From positions 124,001 through 188,000 of the forward strand of contig NZ_FNPD01000002.1 of assembly GCF_900107215.1 (NCBI RefSeq): DNA of 64,000 nt, in the 5' to 3' direction. Source of the DNA: Acetomicrobium thermoterrenum DSM 13490. Lineage in GTDB: Bacteria; Synergistota; Synergistia; Synergistales; Acetomicrobiaceae. The position numbers and the translations under genes were made by a program. Shown piece after piece: positions 26,147 through 34,741 of this stretch (position 1 is its first letter; each line of letters starts with the position of its first letter). Below the pieces are notes generated by a model. It worked only from the letters and a program-made list of their open reading frames with translations. It had not been told where the DNA came from and ran no database searches.

Positions 26147-27019
26147 ATGAACGATATTGCCGATCTATTCTTCAAGGGAGCATTCATTAAGTTTTTAGGT
26201 ACAGGCGGCGCCAGGTTTGTAATGATAAACCAAACCCGCTCCACAGGTGGTATCTGGCTTGGCCTTTTCGGCTACCACGTCCTAATTGATCCGGGTCCGG
26301 GTTCGCTGGTAAGAATTTGCGAAGCAGGTACACCCTTCACTCCGGAGATCCTGGAAACGGTCATGCTTACACATAAACATCTGGACCATAGCAATGACAT
26401 AAATGTTATGGTTGAGGCAATTACGCATGGCGGTTTTAAAAGACGGGGCACTCTCATTCTCCCCCGAGATGCCGCGATGGGAGAAGGGCAAATATTGCTC
26501 TCTCACTTCAACACAAAAATTGGCAAAATTCACTACTGGGAGGATGAAAGACTGATACCGCTCAGCGAGGGAATGCTGGAAGCGGTCCGGTTGATTCATC
26601 ACGGAGTGGAGTGCTACGGCTTTATATTGAGATATCCTGAGATTGCTCCCTTTGGTTTTATAAGCGATACACGATACGATGAAGAAATAGTAAAAAGATA
26701 TCATGGTTGCAAGGTTTTAGTAGTCAACATGACCTTCAATCACATCAGAAATGGCGTTGACCATTTAGCCGTCGATCATGTCGCTCTGATCAGAGACCTG
26801 GTGGCTCCAGAGCTGATCATGCTAAATCATTTTGGCCGAGGAGTAATCGATGCCGGTCCTGAAAAAATTGCCTTATCCTTGACTACCAAAAGCTGCAAGG
26901 TTATAGCACCCTTTGACGGCCAAATGATTGATTTAAAATCTTTCGAATCTTTTTTTTTGAGGAGGATACTTAATGTTAATGGAATGGCATCGTGCAATCG
27001 AGCTGCACAAAAGAACTAA
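26147..27019 (+). CDS. Metallo-beta-lactamase fold hydrolase (RNase Z-like)
   Basis: This 290-residue protein has the metal motif His76-x-His78-x-Asp80-His81 (LTHKHLDH). A later His in LIHHGVECYGF, Asp in FISDTRYD and His in LNHFGRG complete the two-metal site. The order and spacing look like the RNase Z/arylsulphatase-type branch, with FLGTGGAR at the start. Substrate is not known. Its last 47 bases overlap the next gene, whose ribosome site GAGGAGG lies inside it. Confidence 0.85.
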   Translation: MNDIADLFFKGAFIKFLGTGGARFVMINQTRSTGGIWLGLFGYHVLIDPGPGSLVRICEAGTPFTPEILETVMLTHKHLDHSNDINVMVEAITHGGFKRRGTLILPRDAAMGEGQILLSHFNTKIGKIHYWEDERLIPLSEGMLEAVRLIHHGVECYGFILRYPEIAPFGFISDTRYDEEIVKRYHGCKVLVVNMTFNHIRNGVDHLAVDHVALIRDLVAPELIMLNHFGRGVIDAGPEKIALSLTTKSCKVIAPFDGQMIDLKSFESFFLRRILNVNGMASCNRAAQKN

Positions 27020-28217
27020 AGGCAAAGTGAAGGCATACCCATCATTAAGGCTTCGCACCAAAGACGACTTAGCCTGTGCATACTTTCCCGGAAGCTATGC
27101 CGCCGCTGACCTGATAAGCAAGAACAATGATGCTTCCTTTGAATACACGGGGAGGGGAAATTCGATCTTCGTCGTTTCGAACGGTTCTTCGATTTTGGAC
27201 CTCAAGGAACAAGATCCATTTGCAGTATTGCCGATATTGGAGGGCAAATGCCTCATATACAAGATGTTCGGCGACATAAACGCCTTCCCCCTCTGCCTTG
27301 AAGCAAAAAGCGCCGAAGAGATCATCGAGACATGTAAATTGATAGCTCCCACTGTCGGTGGTATAAACCTGTCCAACATATCGTCCCTGACATCGTTTGA
27401 AATATTAAGGAAACTTCAAAGCTCATTGGATATTCCGGTATCTTCCGATGATCATTACGGAATTGCCGTAGCGCTTTTCGGGGCTCTGAAAAACGCCTTA
27501 CGTATAGTAGGCAAGGATCTTTCTGATATCAAGATAGCTATATGGGGAGCAGGCAAGGCAGGCATATCGACGGCAAGATTACTACTTTCAGCAGGAGCAA
27601 ACCGAATAGCAATGGTGAACAGCCATGGCATATTGACAAAGACAAATCCCTACATGAGCAAGGAACAAGCGGAATTGGCGGAAAGATTGGACCTAAACGT
27701 GGACTATCAAGATATTAAAGCAGCCATATCTCAAGCCGATGTTCTAATAGGACTATCGACGAAGGACGCCTTCGAACCTGATTACATTAAGCTCATGAAC
27801 CAAGACCCCATTGTATTTGCCTTGGCACTGCCGGAACCGGAAATTAATCCTGCTTTAGCAAAAGAAAAGGGAGCTGCTATAGTGGCTAGCAGCTTATATT
27901 GGACTACGACCATCAATCCTATAGCCAGCTTTCAGGTATATCCGGGGATAATGAGAGGAGCCCTTGATGTCCGCGCAGCGACAATAACGACAAATATGCT
28001 TTTAAGGGCAGCCGACGGCTTTGCCCAATCAATTGACGATAAGCGGCTATCTCCCGACAACATAGTGCCGCCTCTTTTTTCCGACGAGGTTACTCCACGC
28101 ATAGCGGAGGCCGTGGCCCAAGCTGCCATAGAGGAGGGGATCGCCCTTAACCCTCTTCCGAAAAATAAAGTGTATGCACAAACCTGGGAGAGGTTATTCG
28201 GCGGAAGGATTATTTAA
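26973..28217 (+). CDS. Malic enzyme homologue with altered active site
   Basis: This 414-residue protein has the full malic-enzyme layout: N-terminal domain (LHKRTKGKVKAYP, AYFPG with Tyr37, LPILEGKCLIYK) and NAD-binding domain (IWGAGKAGISTARLL). Key catalytic parts are changed. The metal pair Glu-Asp of the NLED motif is Ser134-Asn135, the DDQHGTA motif reads DDHYGIA, and the ANP motif that binds the acid reads ALP. Asp159/Asp160 remain. It may be inactive, regulatory, or act on another substrate. It is translated from GAGGAGG inside the upstream MBL gene. Its 3' end overlaps the convergent methyltransferase by 24 bases. Confidence 0.85.
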   Translation: MLMEWHRAIELHKRTKGKVKAYPSLRLRTKDDLACAYFPGSYAAADLISKNNDASFEYTGRGNSIFVVSNGSSILDLKEQDPFAVLPILEGKCLIYKMFGDINAFPLCLEAKSAEEIIETCKLIAPTVGGINLSNISSLTSFEILRKLQSSLDIPVSSDDHYGIAVALFGALKNALRIVGKDLSDIKIAIWGAGKAGISTARLLLSAGANRIAMVNSHGILTKTNPYMSKEQAELAERLDLNVDYQDIKAAISQADVLIGLSTKDAFEPDYIKLMNQDPIVFALALPEPEINPALAKEKGAAIVASSLYWTTTINPIASFQVYPGIMRGALDVRAATITTNMLLRAADGFAQSIDDKRLSPDNIVPPLFSDEVTPRIAEAVAQAAIEEGIALNPLPKNKVYAQTWERLFGGRII

Positions 28218-28700
28218 TACCTTTGCTTCATAGGCTAAAAGGGCTTCCTTTATTTTTATGCCCTGTGGACCTCCATAGCCCAATAAATCTCCGTCCTTGC
28301 CTATTACCCTATGGCAGGGCACAAAAGGGGGCCATGGGTTGTAGCGCATGATAGTGCCTACAGCCCGTGCTCCCTTTGGTTTTCCGGCCAATGCGGCGAC
28401 CTCCCCGTAAGTTTTTTTGTGCCCAAAGGGGATGCCTTCCACTATCTCATATACCTTTTTAGAAAATATCGAAGGCCTTTTGGATGTTCCCAACTTTACA
28501 TTAGGCCTTTCGCCCCTCCAAAATCTGTTCCACGCCTCGAGCAACCACAAAGGCGGGTCTATGGAAGGCTCTAAATAAGAGGGAATCACGCGAACGACAA
28601 TATCCTCGATATATATAATTTCAAAGGAACAAGCAGGCGAAGGCAATACGCAACGGCTTAATATATTCGGTTTTTTGTTTATTACCACAAGCTCCGGCAT
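28194..28700 (-). CDS. ogt: Methylated-DNA--protein-cysteine methyltransferase
   Basis: This 168-residue repair protein takes alkyl groups from O6-alkylguanine onto Cys129 of FVPCHRVIG. The DNA-binding helix part KVYEIVEGIPFGHKKTYGEVA comes just before. An Ada-like N-terminal ribonuclease-like domain is reduced. It is the last gene of the minus-strand cluster that starts at 34692. I start at the ATG at 28700; a GTG at 28712 is also in frame. Confidence 0.92.
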   Translation of the reverse strand: MPELVVINKKPNILSRCVLPSPACSFEIIYIEDIVVRVIPSYLEPSIDPPLWLLEAWNRFWRGERPNVKLGTSKRPSIFSKKVYEIVEGIPFGHKKTYGEVAALAGKPKGARAVGTIMRYNPWPPFVPCHRVIGKDGDLLGYGGPQGIKIKEALLAYEAKVLNNPSAE

Positions 28701-28702
28701 CT

Positions 28703-29269
28703 TTACCACCACAATCTGCTTATGATCAATAAGCTCCCTACTATAGTTACCCGCAGAGAGTGTCTTTCGCTTTTTACCAGAACCTCCCGCGAGAATGGCC
28801 CTTTAATCTCCTCCATCTTCGGCCACCTTTTTACAATCAAAGCCCCTGTCCTATCCTTGTAACTAAGATATTCATTGCCGAATTTGCTTTGGAGAAATCC
28901 CTCCTCATAGGGTATGATCAAAAGGCAATAGATTATATAAAAGGACACCAAAAAGACCCAAAGGCTCAAACCGCCTGCCATAATCGCCCACCCTAAACCA
29001 ATGAGGCCATTCCCCAGATAAAGTGGGTTTCTGACAAATGCATAGGGACCCCAAGTAGTTAATTTTGAAGCCTTTACCTCTACGCCTCTATATAACCCGA
29101 TCGAACCGGCTGCCCAAAACCTGATCGCCTGGCCTGCAGCAACGAAAATAATCCCCCAAATAATGCTTTCATAGGTCGGCTTTGCCAAGAATAGGATAAT
29201 TAAATAAAGAGCAGTCCACAGACCGCCTCTCCACTTAAAAGCTGTCTTTCTGACTTCCTGTAGATTCAT
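28703..29269 (-). CDS. Integral membrane methyltransferase (isoprenylcysteine/phospholipid methyltransferase-like)
   Basis: This 188-residue protein has about four to five helices. The family core is ASKLTTWGPYAFVRNPLYLGN and then EEGFLQSKFGNEYLSYKDR, as in ICMT/PEMT-like methyltransferases that bind S-adenosylmethionine in the membrane. Bacterial members act on lipids or unknown substrates. Its start overlaps the upstream flippase-like gene by 35 bases, which suggests coupling. Confidence 0.85.
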   Translation of the reverse strand: MNLQEVRKTAFKWRGGLWTALYLIILFLAKPTYESIIWGIIFVAAGQAIRFWAAGSIGLYRGVEVKASKLTTWGPYAFVRNPLYLGNGLIGLGWAIMAGGLSLWVFLVSFYIIYCLLIIPYEEGFLQSKFGNEYLSYKDRTGALIVKRWPKMEEIKGPFSREVLVKSERHSLRVTIVGSLLIISRLWW

Positions 29270-30299
29270 TTTCGCTTTTTCTCTCCAATATACTAGTTAT
29301 AATGCTCATTCCTATCGTTCTAATGGCGACGGCAACGCCTATTGCTATGGCTAAATAATGCGTAAAAAACCTCCATCCCAGCGACAAAAGACCTGCCATA
29401 TTGAGAGGAACCAAGGTCTTGTACACCACCACACCACCCCCCTCGGCCACACCGCTTGCTCCGGGAGTCGGTATGAAATATAGGACGAAAAAGAAAAGCC
29501 CCTGAAGTATCGTGGCTTTCATAAAGGACACGCTCACGCCTAAAGCATAGGCGAGAAGAGGGAACACCGATACGGTAAAGACAATATAAAGCAAAGTTAA
29601 AAGACAAACCAGCGATAACCTCAAAAATCCACTTCTTGCCAATAATTGCATATTATGCACATACAGATCGATTTGTCGATTTAAAAAACGGACTGCCGAG
29701 AAGACACGAAAGTTAAAGACTTTTAACTTGTCAATTCGTATCGTAGTTACTTTAGCAATGTGTTTGAGGGAATCTGACTTTGCTACGCTTATGATAATTA
29801 CAGCGCAAAACAAGATGACAAAGACAACAGCGTAAAGAAACATGCCCTTCATCGTAAGGCTGTCGATAAAGGCTTCCGGAACCATAAACATTGACAGAGG
29901 CACAAAAATGCTGAGTACGAGCACCGTTATTATCGTCCTCACTATGGTTAGGGCAACCCCTTTCCCGACTGGTACCCTGTTGCTGTGAAGAGCATATATT
30001 ACAAGGGGGCCTCCGCCACTTTGAAAGGGGGTAACGGCAGAGCCAAAGGCATTCAAAAAGACCAGCGAAAGAGCCAACTTGAGGGAAACATTCTCGCCAA
30101 TTATCGCTGCAATTGCCTTAAAGCGAAGAGCATCAAATATCCAAGCGGCGATAGAAAAAAGAAGGGCCAAAGACAGCAACGACATTTTGGCTGAAGCGAA
30201 CAATCGCCATGTTTCCTCGTCACTGGTGTAATATAGGGCTAATGTGCCAACGCATATTGTTAACCCGATAAAATATAATATTCCCCTCTTCAACGACAA
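29235..30299 (-). CDS. UPF0104 / flippase-like membrane protein (MprF N-terminal type)
   Basis: This 354-residue protein has about eight helices and the family signature NAFGSAVTPFQSGGGPLVIYAL near residue 93, broken here to the core SAVTPFQSGGGP. A second conserved region is FYIPTPGASG-like (YFIPTPGASGVAEGG). Relatives of this lysylphosphatidylglycerol synthase transmembrane family move lipids or lipid-linked sugars. In this cluster, lipid or glycan export would make sense. It starts with TTG nine bases after GGGAGG. Confidence 0.85.
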   Translation of the reverse strand: MSLKRGILYFIGLTICVGTLALYYTSDEETWRLFASAKMSLLSLALLFSIAAWIFDALRFKAIAAIIGENVSLKLALSLVFLNAFGSAVTPFQSGGGPLVIYALHSNRVPVGKGVALTIVRTIITVLVLSIFVPLSMFMVPEAFIDSLTMKGMFLYAVVFVILFCAVIIISVAKSDSLKHIAKVTTIRIDKLKVFNFRVFSAVRFLNRQIDLYVHNMQLLARSGFLRLSLVCLLTLLYIVFTVSVFPLLAYALGVSVSFMKATILQGLFFFVLYFIPTPGASGVAEGGGVVVYKTLVPLNMAGLLSLGWRFFTHYLAIAIGVAVAIRTIGMSIITSILERKSENESTGSQKDSF

Positions 30300-30381
30300 A
30301 GGTTGCTTCCTCCCAACACGACAAGACGTTTAAAGAACAATAATATGTTCAAAAGGTATTTTTGCCCTCTCCTCCAAAACC

Positions 30382-30966
30382 TCAATGAGAACGTAAAGAA
30401 ACATCGGATTTAATGTACAAAGCCCCCTCAAATAAATCATATTTAACGGCTTCATATAGTGAAGTATCGCAAAAGGACTCCTTTGAGATAGAATGCAGAT
30501 CATCATCTCTATTGAGAAGTATACCTTTGCACCCTGCATTTCTTGCAAGTTGCACATCTACGAGCGAATCGCCTATTACCCAAGAATTGGATATATCTAT
30601 ATCATACTCACAGATAGCCCTTTTTATCATCCCTGTTTTGGGCTTTCTGCAATCGCAATTAACATTGTAAGGGGGGAAGCCCTCCGTAGGATGGTGGGGA
30701 CAATAATAAAAGGCATCGATAGCAACGCCATTATCCTTAAATAATCTACCTAAAATATCGTGAACATTTTGCACAAAATCTTCGCTGAAAAAACCTCTCG
30801 CAACTCCACTCTGATTCGTAACCACAATCAAAAGATATCCCATCGACTTGAGCAACTTCAAGCCGTCAACAACGCGCGGAAGGACTTTAATTTGAGAAAT
30901 AGAAGAGAGATATCCTACATCCTCTATTAAAGTGCCGTCACGATCGAGGAAAACCGCTGAGCGCAA
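30382..30966 (-). CDS. gmhB: D-glycero-D-manno-heptose 1,7-bisphosphate phosphatase
   Basis: This 194-residue HAD-family phosphatase has the nucleophile motif FLDRDGTLIEDVGY (Asp8, Asp10), VTNQSGVARG, and the zinc loop CPHHPTEG to CDCRKPK typical of GmhB. VIGDSLVDVQLARNAG forms the last acidic motif. It removes the C7 phosphate in heptose synthesis. The TTG start follows GGGAG. It belongs with gmhA and the guanylyltransferase in the same operon. Confidence 0.9.
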   Translation of the reverse strand: MRSAVFLDRDGTLIEDVGYLSSISQIKVLPRVVDGLKLLKSMGYLLIVVTNQSGVARGFFSEDFVQNVHDILGRLFKDNGVAIDAFYYCPHHPTEGFPPYNVNCDCRKPKTGMIKRAICEYDIDISNSWVIGDSLVDVQLARNAGCKGILLNRDDDLHSISKESFCDTSLYEAVKYDLFEGALYIKSDVSLRSH

Positions 30967-30970
30967 ACCC

Positions 30971-31399
30971 TCATTCTCCCTTTGTCGCTATATCGTGAAG
31001 TTCGTCCACATAGGGCTTCATCTCCCTGAATTTGGGCAGTATTTCTTCGCGCAAACGATAGGCCAGCTCGAAAAATTTACCCTCCTGCAGGCAGGGCATG
31101 GCGTCTTCAAGGGAATGAGTCAAGGCTTGACTGGCATCGAGCAAATTCCCGTCTGCTATACTTTCGCCCTTTACGCCCAACAACATTATGCTGTTTTGTA
31201 TAACTTTCATTACCCAGCTGATACCTTCCATGAGCTTCGACATCAACATTAGAGCTTCTTGCGTATCTTCGCTTTCGAGTTTCTGTGCGACGAGATCTAC
31301 TCCCTGCACGACAACAGGAATGTATTTTTTCGTCTCCTCCAAGGCCTCTATGACCAACTCCTTGACGTCCTTCTTTTCACCGTCGATATCCACATACAT
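30971..31399 (-). CDS. Helical hypothetical protein in the heptose cluster
   Basis: This 142-residue protein is acidic, soluble and nearly all helical (for example LVIEALEETKKYIPVVVQGV and MLMSKLMEGISWVMKVI). I do not recognise a family. The start at 31399 lies eight bases after GAGGG; an in-frame GTG three codons upstream is less likely. It sits between the NDP-sugar reductase and gmhB, so a scaffold or regulatory role in glycan synthesis, or in flagellar modification given fliD nearby, is possible but unproven. Confidence 0.7.
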   Translation of the reverse strand: MYVDIDGEKKDVKELVIEALEETKKYIPVVVQGVDLVAQKLESEDTQEALMLMSKLMEGISWVMKVIQNSIMLLGVKGESIADGNLLDASQALTHSLEDAMPCLQEGKFFELAYRLREEILPKFREMKPYVDELHDIATKGE

Positions 31400-31419
31400 T
31401 GCAGTCACCCTCTATCCTA

Positions 31420-32373
31420 TTATTTTAAATTTTCCTTCCACCATCTAACCATATCTTCAACCGTTTGCCTCAAGGAGAACCTCTGAACAAAGCCTGCTTC
31501 CTCTTTCACTTTGCTCAAGTCGTTCCAGTATATGGGTTCATCCTTTTCGCGGACGAGATTTTTGTCCACAACAATTTCCACCTTGACAGGACAACCTTCG
31601 AGGACTATATCCAAAAGTTCCTTGATCGAGCACGGCTTCTCTCCCGAAACATTGTAGGCCTCTCCACTCCTTCCGTGTTTTTCGAGGGACAAAAAACAAT
31701 CAACGGCATCTCTTACGTCAAGGAAAGCCCTTTTCGTATGGAGGTTACCCACTCGAAACACAGGCTCTGTCATTCCAAGCTCGATTACGGCTCTTCTATA
31801 TGTGAAATCTGAAACTACCTCGCCTTTCCTGCCCGGACCTACACAATTTCCAATGCGAAGCCTTATTATATCAAGCCCGTAAGAACTGAAATAGGTAAAG
31901 CCAAGCAGGTCCTGTGTGGCCTTTGAAACGCCATATACGTGGGCGGGCCTGAAGGGCTGATTTTCCTTCACAGGGGTTTCGGAAGGATCGATAAATCCGT
32001 AAGCTGCCGTGGAAGAAGCAAGCATGATCCTTGTAGATTTCAGACCCAATTCCAGAAGGGACTCGAACAAATTTAAGGTTCCCAAGACGTTGGTTTCCAT
32101 TGTGTAAGACGGGGCTTTGAAGGACTCCATGGGATAGCTTTGTGCTGCCATGTGATACACTACATCGGGGCCGACTTCCTCTAAAGCCTCTTTAAGATGA
32201 GGCTTATATCTTACGTCAATGTTGTAGGTCTTAACCGCATAGGGTTTTACCATTTCTACGTCAGAAGTTGGACGAAAATAAGATCCGTATACCTCGTATC
32301 CGACTTCGGACATTTTTTTGGCCAGATGAGATCCGATAAACCCCCCGATTCCAGTTATAAATGCTCTTTTCAA
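31420..32373 (-). CDS. NAD-dependent NDP-sugar epimerase/reductase (Rmd/GDP-mannose dehydratase-like)
   Basis: This 317-residue extended short-chain dehydrogenase has the Rossmann motif FITGIGGFIGSHLA. The catalytic motifs are SSTAAYG and YGVSK. The segment GNCVGPGRKGEVVSDF and VGNLHTKRAFLDVRDAVD resemble GDP-4-dehydro-6-deoxy-D-mannose reductase more than a generic epimerase. It may reduce or epimerise GDP-linked (6-deoxy)heptose made by the neighbours. I start at the TTG at 32373, eight bases after AGGAGG; a TTG two codons upstream is too close to that site. Confidence 0.85.
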   Translation of the reverse strand: MKRAFITGIGGFIGSHLAKKMSEVGYEVYGSYFRPTSDVEMVKPYAVKTYNIDVRYKPHLKEALEEVGPDVVYHMAAQSYPMESFKAPSYTMETNVLGTLNLFESLLELGLKSTRIMLASSTAAYGFIDPSETPVKENQPFRPAHVYGVSKATQDLLGFTYFSSYGLDIIRLRIGNCVGPGRKGEVVSDFTYRRAVIELGMTEPVFRVGNLHTKRAFLDVRDAVDCFLSLEKHGRSGEAYNVSGEKPCSIKELLDIVLEGCPVKVEIVVDKNLVREKDEPIYWNDLSKVKEEAGFVQRFSLRQTVEDMVRWWKENLK

Positions 32374-32385
32374 CTGCAAACCCTC

Positions 32386-33117
32386 CTAAGAACCTAGAAT
32401 ATAAGGTATTTCCCTTTGAGCTTTAAAATAGTCCCCTGGCACACCGATGTCTATGAAATAACCATCCGAACGGAATGAGTAGACAACACCCCTTCGAACC
32501 AATTGCGGAACAACCTCCTTCTCCCAGGACAGGCGTCTCAATGGAAGCTCTTCCACGATATCTCTATCGACTACATAAAAACCCCCGTTGACCAACCAAA
32601 AACCACCTTCTTCTGGCGGGACGTTCTTTTCTCCGAAGGATACTACCTTGGATTCGTCATTGACCTTCAGGGGATCTACCCGGGTCAGATCCTTCCATGG
32701 CCTAGCTGCAATAGTCAGTTTTGCACTTTTGTTGACATGGAAATCGAACATTTCACCCAAATCCATATCGAGCAAAGTATCGCCATTCATGAAGAAAAAA
32801 GTCCCCTCGTCGATATAGGGCAATGCATTTCGCAGTGCTCCGCCTTTGTCTAAGGGCTCTTTCTCCAGGCTGTAAGTCGCTTTAAGGTTCCATTTGCTCC
32901 CATCTTCGACAAAGGCCATAATCTTATCTGCACCATACCCCAGAAGCAGCAGGATTTTTGTAATCCCCCTGCAGCTTAACATGGTCAACAGCCAATCCAA
33001 AAAGGGCCTCCCCGCTATAGGCGCCAAGGCCTTGGGAACGTCCGAGACGACGCCTCTAAGACGTGTTCCCAAACCGCCGGCTAGTATTACAGCCAATCTA
33101 CTTCTATTTTCTTCCAT
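32386..33117 (-). CDS. Sugar-1-phosphate nucleotidyltransferase (HddC-like, heptose-1-phosphate guanylyltransferase)
   Basis: This 243-residue enzyme has the Rossmann-like motif VILAGGLGTRLRGVVSDVPK and the NGDTLLDMDLG metal site. The VVSDVPKALAPIAGRPFLDWL form is typical of HddC, which joins GTP and D-glycero-alpha-D-manno-heptose-1-phosphate. A mannose-1-phosphate guanylyltransferase is the alternative. It starts at the ATG at 33117 with GGTGGAGG twelve bases upstream and overlaps gmhA by 14 bases. Confidence 0.85.
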   Translation of the reverse strand: MEENRSRLAVILAGGLGTRLRGVVSDVPKALAPIAGRPFLDWLLTMLSCRGITKILLLLGYGADKIMAFVEDGSKWNLKATYSLEKEPLDKGGALRNALPYIDEGTFFFMNGDTLLDMDLGEMFDFHVNKSAKLTIAARPWKDLTRVDPLKVNDESKVVSFGEKNVPPEEGGFWLVNGGFYVVDRDIVEELPLRRLSWEKEVVPQLVRRGVVYSFRSDGYFIDIGVPGDYFKAQREIPYILGS

Positions 33118-33685
33118 CGAAAAGTCCATCCTCCACCAAACCACAGATGATATGCCCCCAAAGCATGTGAACTTCTTGGATTCTGGGCGTATCTTCCGAT
33201 GGCACGCTCAAAAGGACGTCACACAGGGAAGACATTTCATCCACCTTTCGACCGGTAAAACCGATCGTCTTTAAACCCTTCTTTTTCGCATAATCCAAGG
33301 CCTTTAATACATTCGCGCTTTTGCCGCTGGTGGAAAGCCCTACGAGCACATCCCCAGGCCTACCAAAGGCCTCGATCTGCCTTACGAAGACATCGGAATA
33401 GTCGTAGTCATTGGCAATCGCCGTCAACGCGCTTGTGTTGGCATGCAAGGCCATGGCAGGAAGGGCTTTTCTTTCCCTTTTAAATCTCCCCACCAGCTCG
33501 GCTGCCAAATGCTGTGCATCAGCAGCTGAACCGCCGTTTCCGCAAAACAAAACCTTGCCTCCGCCTTTATAGGCAAGAATTATCAACTCAGCCGCCATCT
33601 TCACGCAACCAAGCAAATCGTCGCTCAAGAGCATCTTTTTTAATTCTATGGAATCATTTATCTGATCCTCTATGAATTTGATCAA
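33104..33685 (-). CDS. gmhA: Phosphoheptose isomerase
   Basis: This 193-residue SIS-domain enzyme turns sedoheptulose-7-phosphate into D-glycero-D-manno-heptose-7-phosphate. The stretch FCGNGGSAADAQHLAAELVG and the later LSTSGKSANVLKAL and DTPRIQEVHM are clear GmhA features. The start is a TTG eight bases after AGGAG. It is the first step of the heptose pathway whose later enzymes lie next to it. Confidence 0.93.
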   Translation of the reverse strand: MIKFIEDQINDSIELKKMLLSDDLLGCVKMAAELIILAYKGGGKVLFCGNGGSAADAQHLAAELVGRFKRERKALPAMALHANTSALTAIANDYDYSDVFVRQIEAFGRPGDVLVGLSTSGKSANVLKALDYAKKKGLKTIGFTGRKVDEMSSLCDVLLSVPSEDTPRIQEVHMLWGHIICGLVEDGLFDGRK

Positions 33686-33699
33686 TCATAACGCTCCTT

Positions 33700-34692
33700 T
33701 CATGCTAAAAGCTCCGCACAGGCACTAAAGACCTCATCAACACCTATTTTTGACATGCATGCAAAATCACCGTATACACACTCTTTTCCGACACAGGGCG
33801 CGCAGGGCAATGAGGGGGCCACCACCCTATGCCTCGTCCCCCAAGGGCCATATCTTTCTGGACTTGATGGCCCATAAAGGCCCACCACAGGAACGCCCAC
33901 GGCGCTTCCTATATGCAATGTGCCCGTGTCGTTGGTAACGAAAAGGGAGGCCATACCAAGAAGAGCACCTAGCTCTGTCAGCGGAACCTTTCCCGTTAAA
34001 TCAAGAGCGTCGATCTCTTGCAGCCCCTTCAGAACTTCCATGCCCAGGGCACGTTCTTCCTCGGAATATCCTATCACACCTATTACGGCACCGAATTCCG
34101 AGATCAAGCGCCTGCCCAAACTTACAAACCCTTCTACAGGCCATCTCTTAGGTGGCCAGTTGGCTCCGGGGTTAAATATCACCAGTTTTCGATCCTTAAG
34201 CTCATCTTTATATTTTGTTTTAACCATTTCTTTCGTCTCGAAAGGCACGAAAAACCTCAATTGCCTTATCCGTATTGGAATGCCAAGAGACGCTAAGGCC
34301 TGCAAAGTCCTTTCTGCTTCATGTAATGTCTTGGGCAAAAATACCTCCCGCAAACCCCATAGGGGCGCGTAGCGGGCCCCCGAAAACAGGGGCATTACAG
34401 TTGCCCTGAGGTCGACAATCAGGTCATATTTCCCCTGCCTCATTAGCTTAATCGCCCTCAATCTCCCTTTGAATCCGGAAAATTCACCTCCCCTATCGTA
34501 GACTCTTATTTTATCCCACATCGGGTCTTCGGAGAGGGCAGCTATTGCCCTAGGGCCTACCCATAGGGTAAATTCGGCCTTCGGCAAAAAAAGCCTCAAG
34601 TTCCACAATGCAGCAGAGGCCATAACCATATCCCCAAGACATGAAAGGCCTATTACCAACACCCTTTCGATTCTATTCTGATCTATCCGCAA
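33700..34692 (-). CDS. Glycosyltransferase family 9 (heptosyltransferase-like)
   Basis: This 330-residue GT9 enzyme has the N-terminal VLVIGLSCLGDMVMASAAL, FNPGANWPPKRWP in the middle and TNDTGTLHIGSAVGVPVVGL for nucleotide-sugar binding, as in WaaF/RfaF. It most likely moves heptose from a nucleotide-heptose to an LPS core or another glycan. I choose the TTG at 34692, which is eight bases after AGGAGG; the ATG at 34737 lies at or before the predicted transcript start. The C-terminus has a Cys-rich patch (CAPCVGKECVYGDFAC), odd but seen in the family. Confidence 0.88.
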   Translation of the reverse strand: MRIDQNRIERVLVIGLSCLGDMVMASAALWNLRLFLPKAEFTLWVGPRAIAALSEDPMWDKIRVYDRGGEFSGFKGRLRAIKLMRQGKYDLIVDLRATVMPLFSGARYAPLWGLREVFLPKTLHEAERTLQALASLGIPIRIRQLRFFVPFETKEMVKTKYKDELKDRKLVIFNPGANWPPKRWPVEGFVSLGRRLISEFGAVIGVIGYSEEERALGMEVLKGLQEIDALDLTGKVPLTELGALLGMASLFVTNDTGTLHIGSAVGVPVVGLYGPSSPERYGPWGTRHRVVAPSLPCAPCVGKECVYGDFACMSKIGVDEVFSACAELLA

Positions 34693-34741
34693 AGAAACTG
34701 CCTCCTGCCAAAAATACCTTTTTCGCTGTTCCGACATGAAT

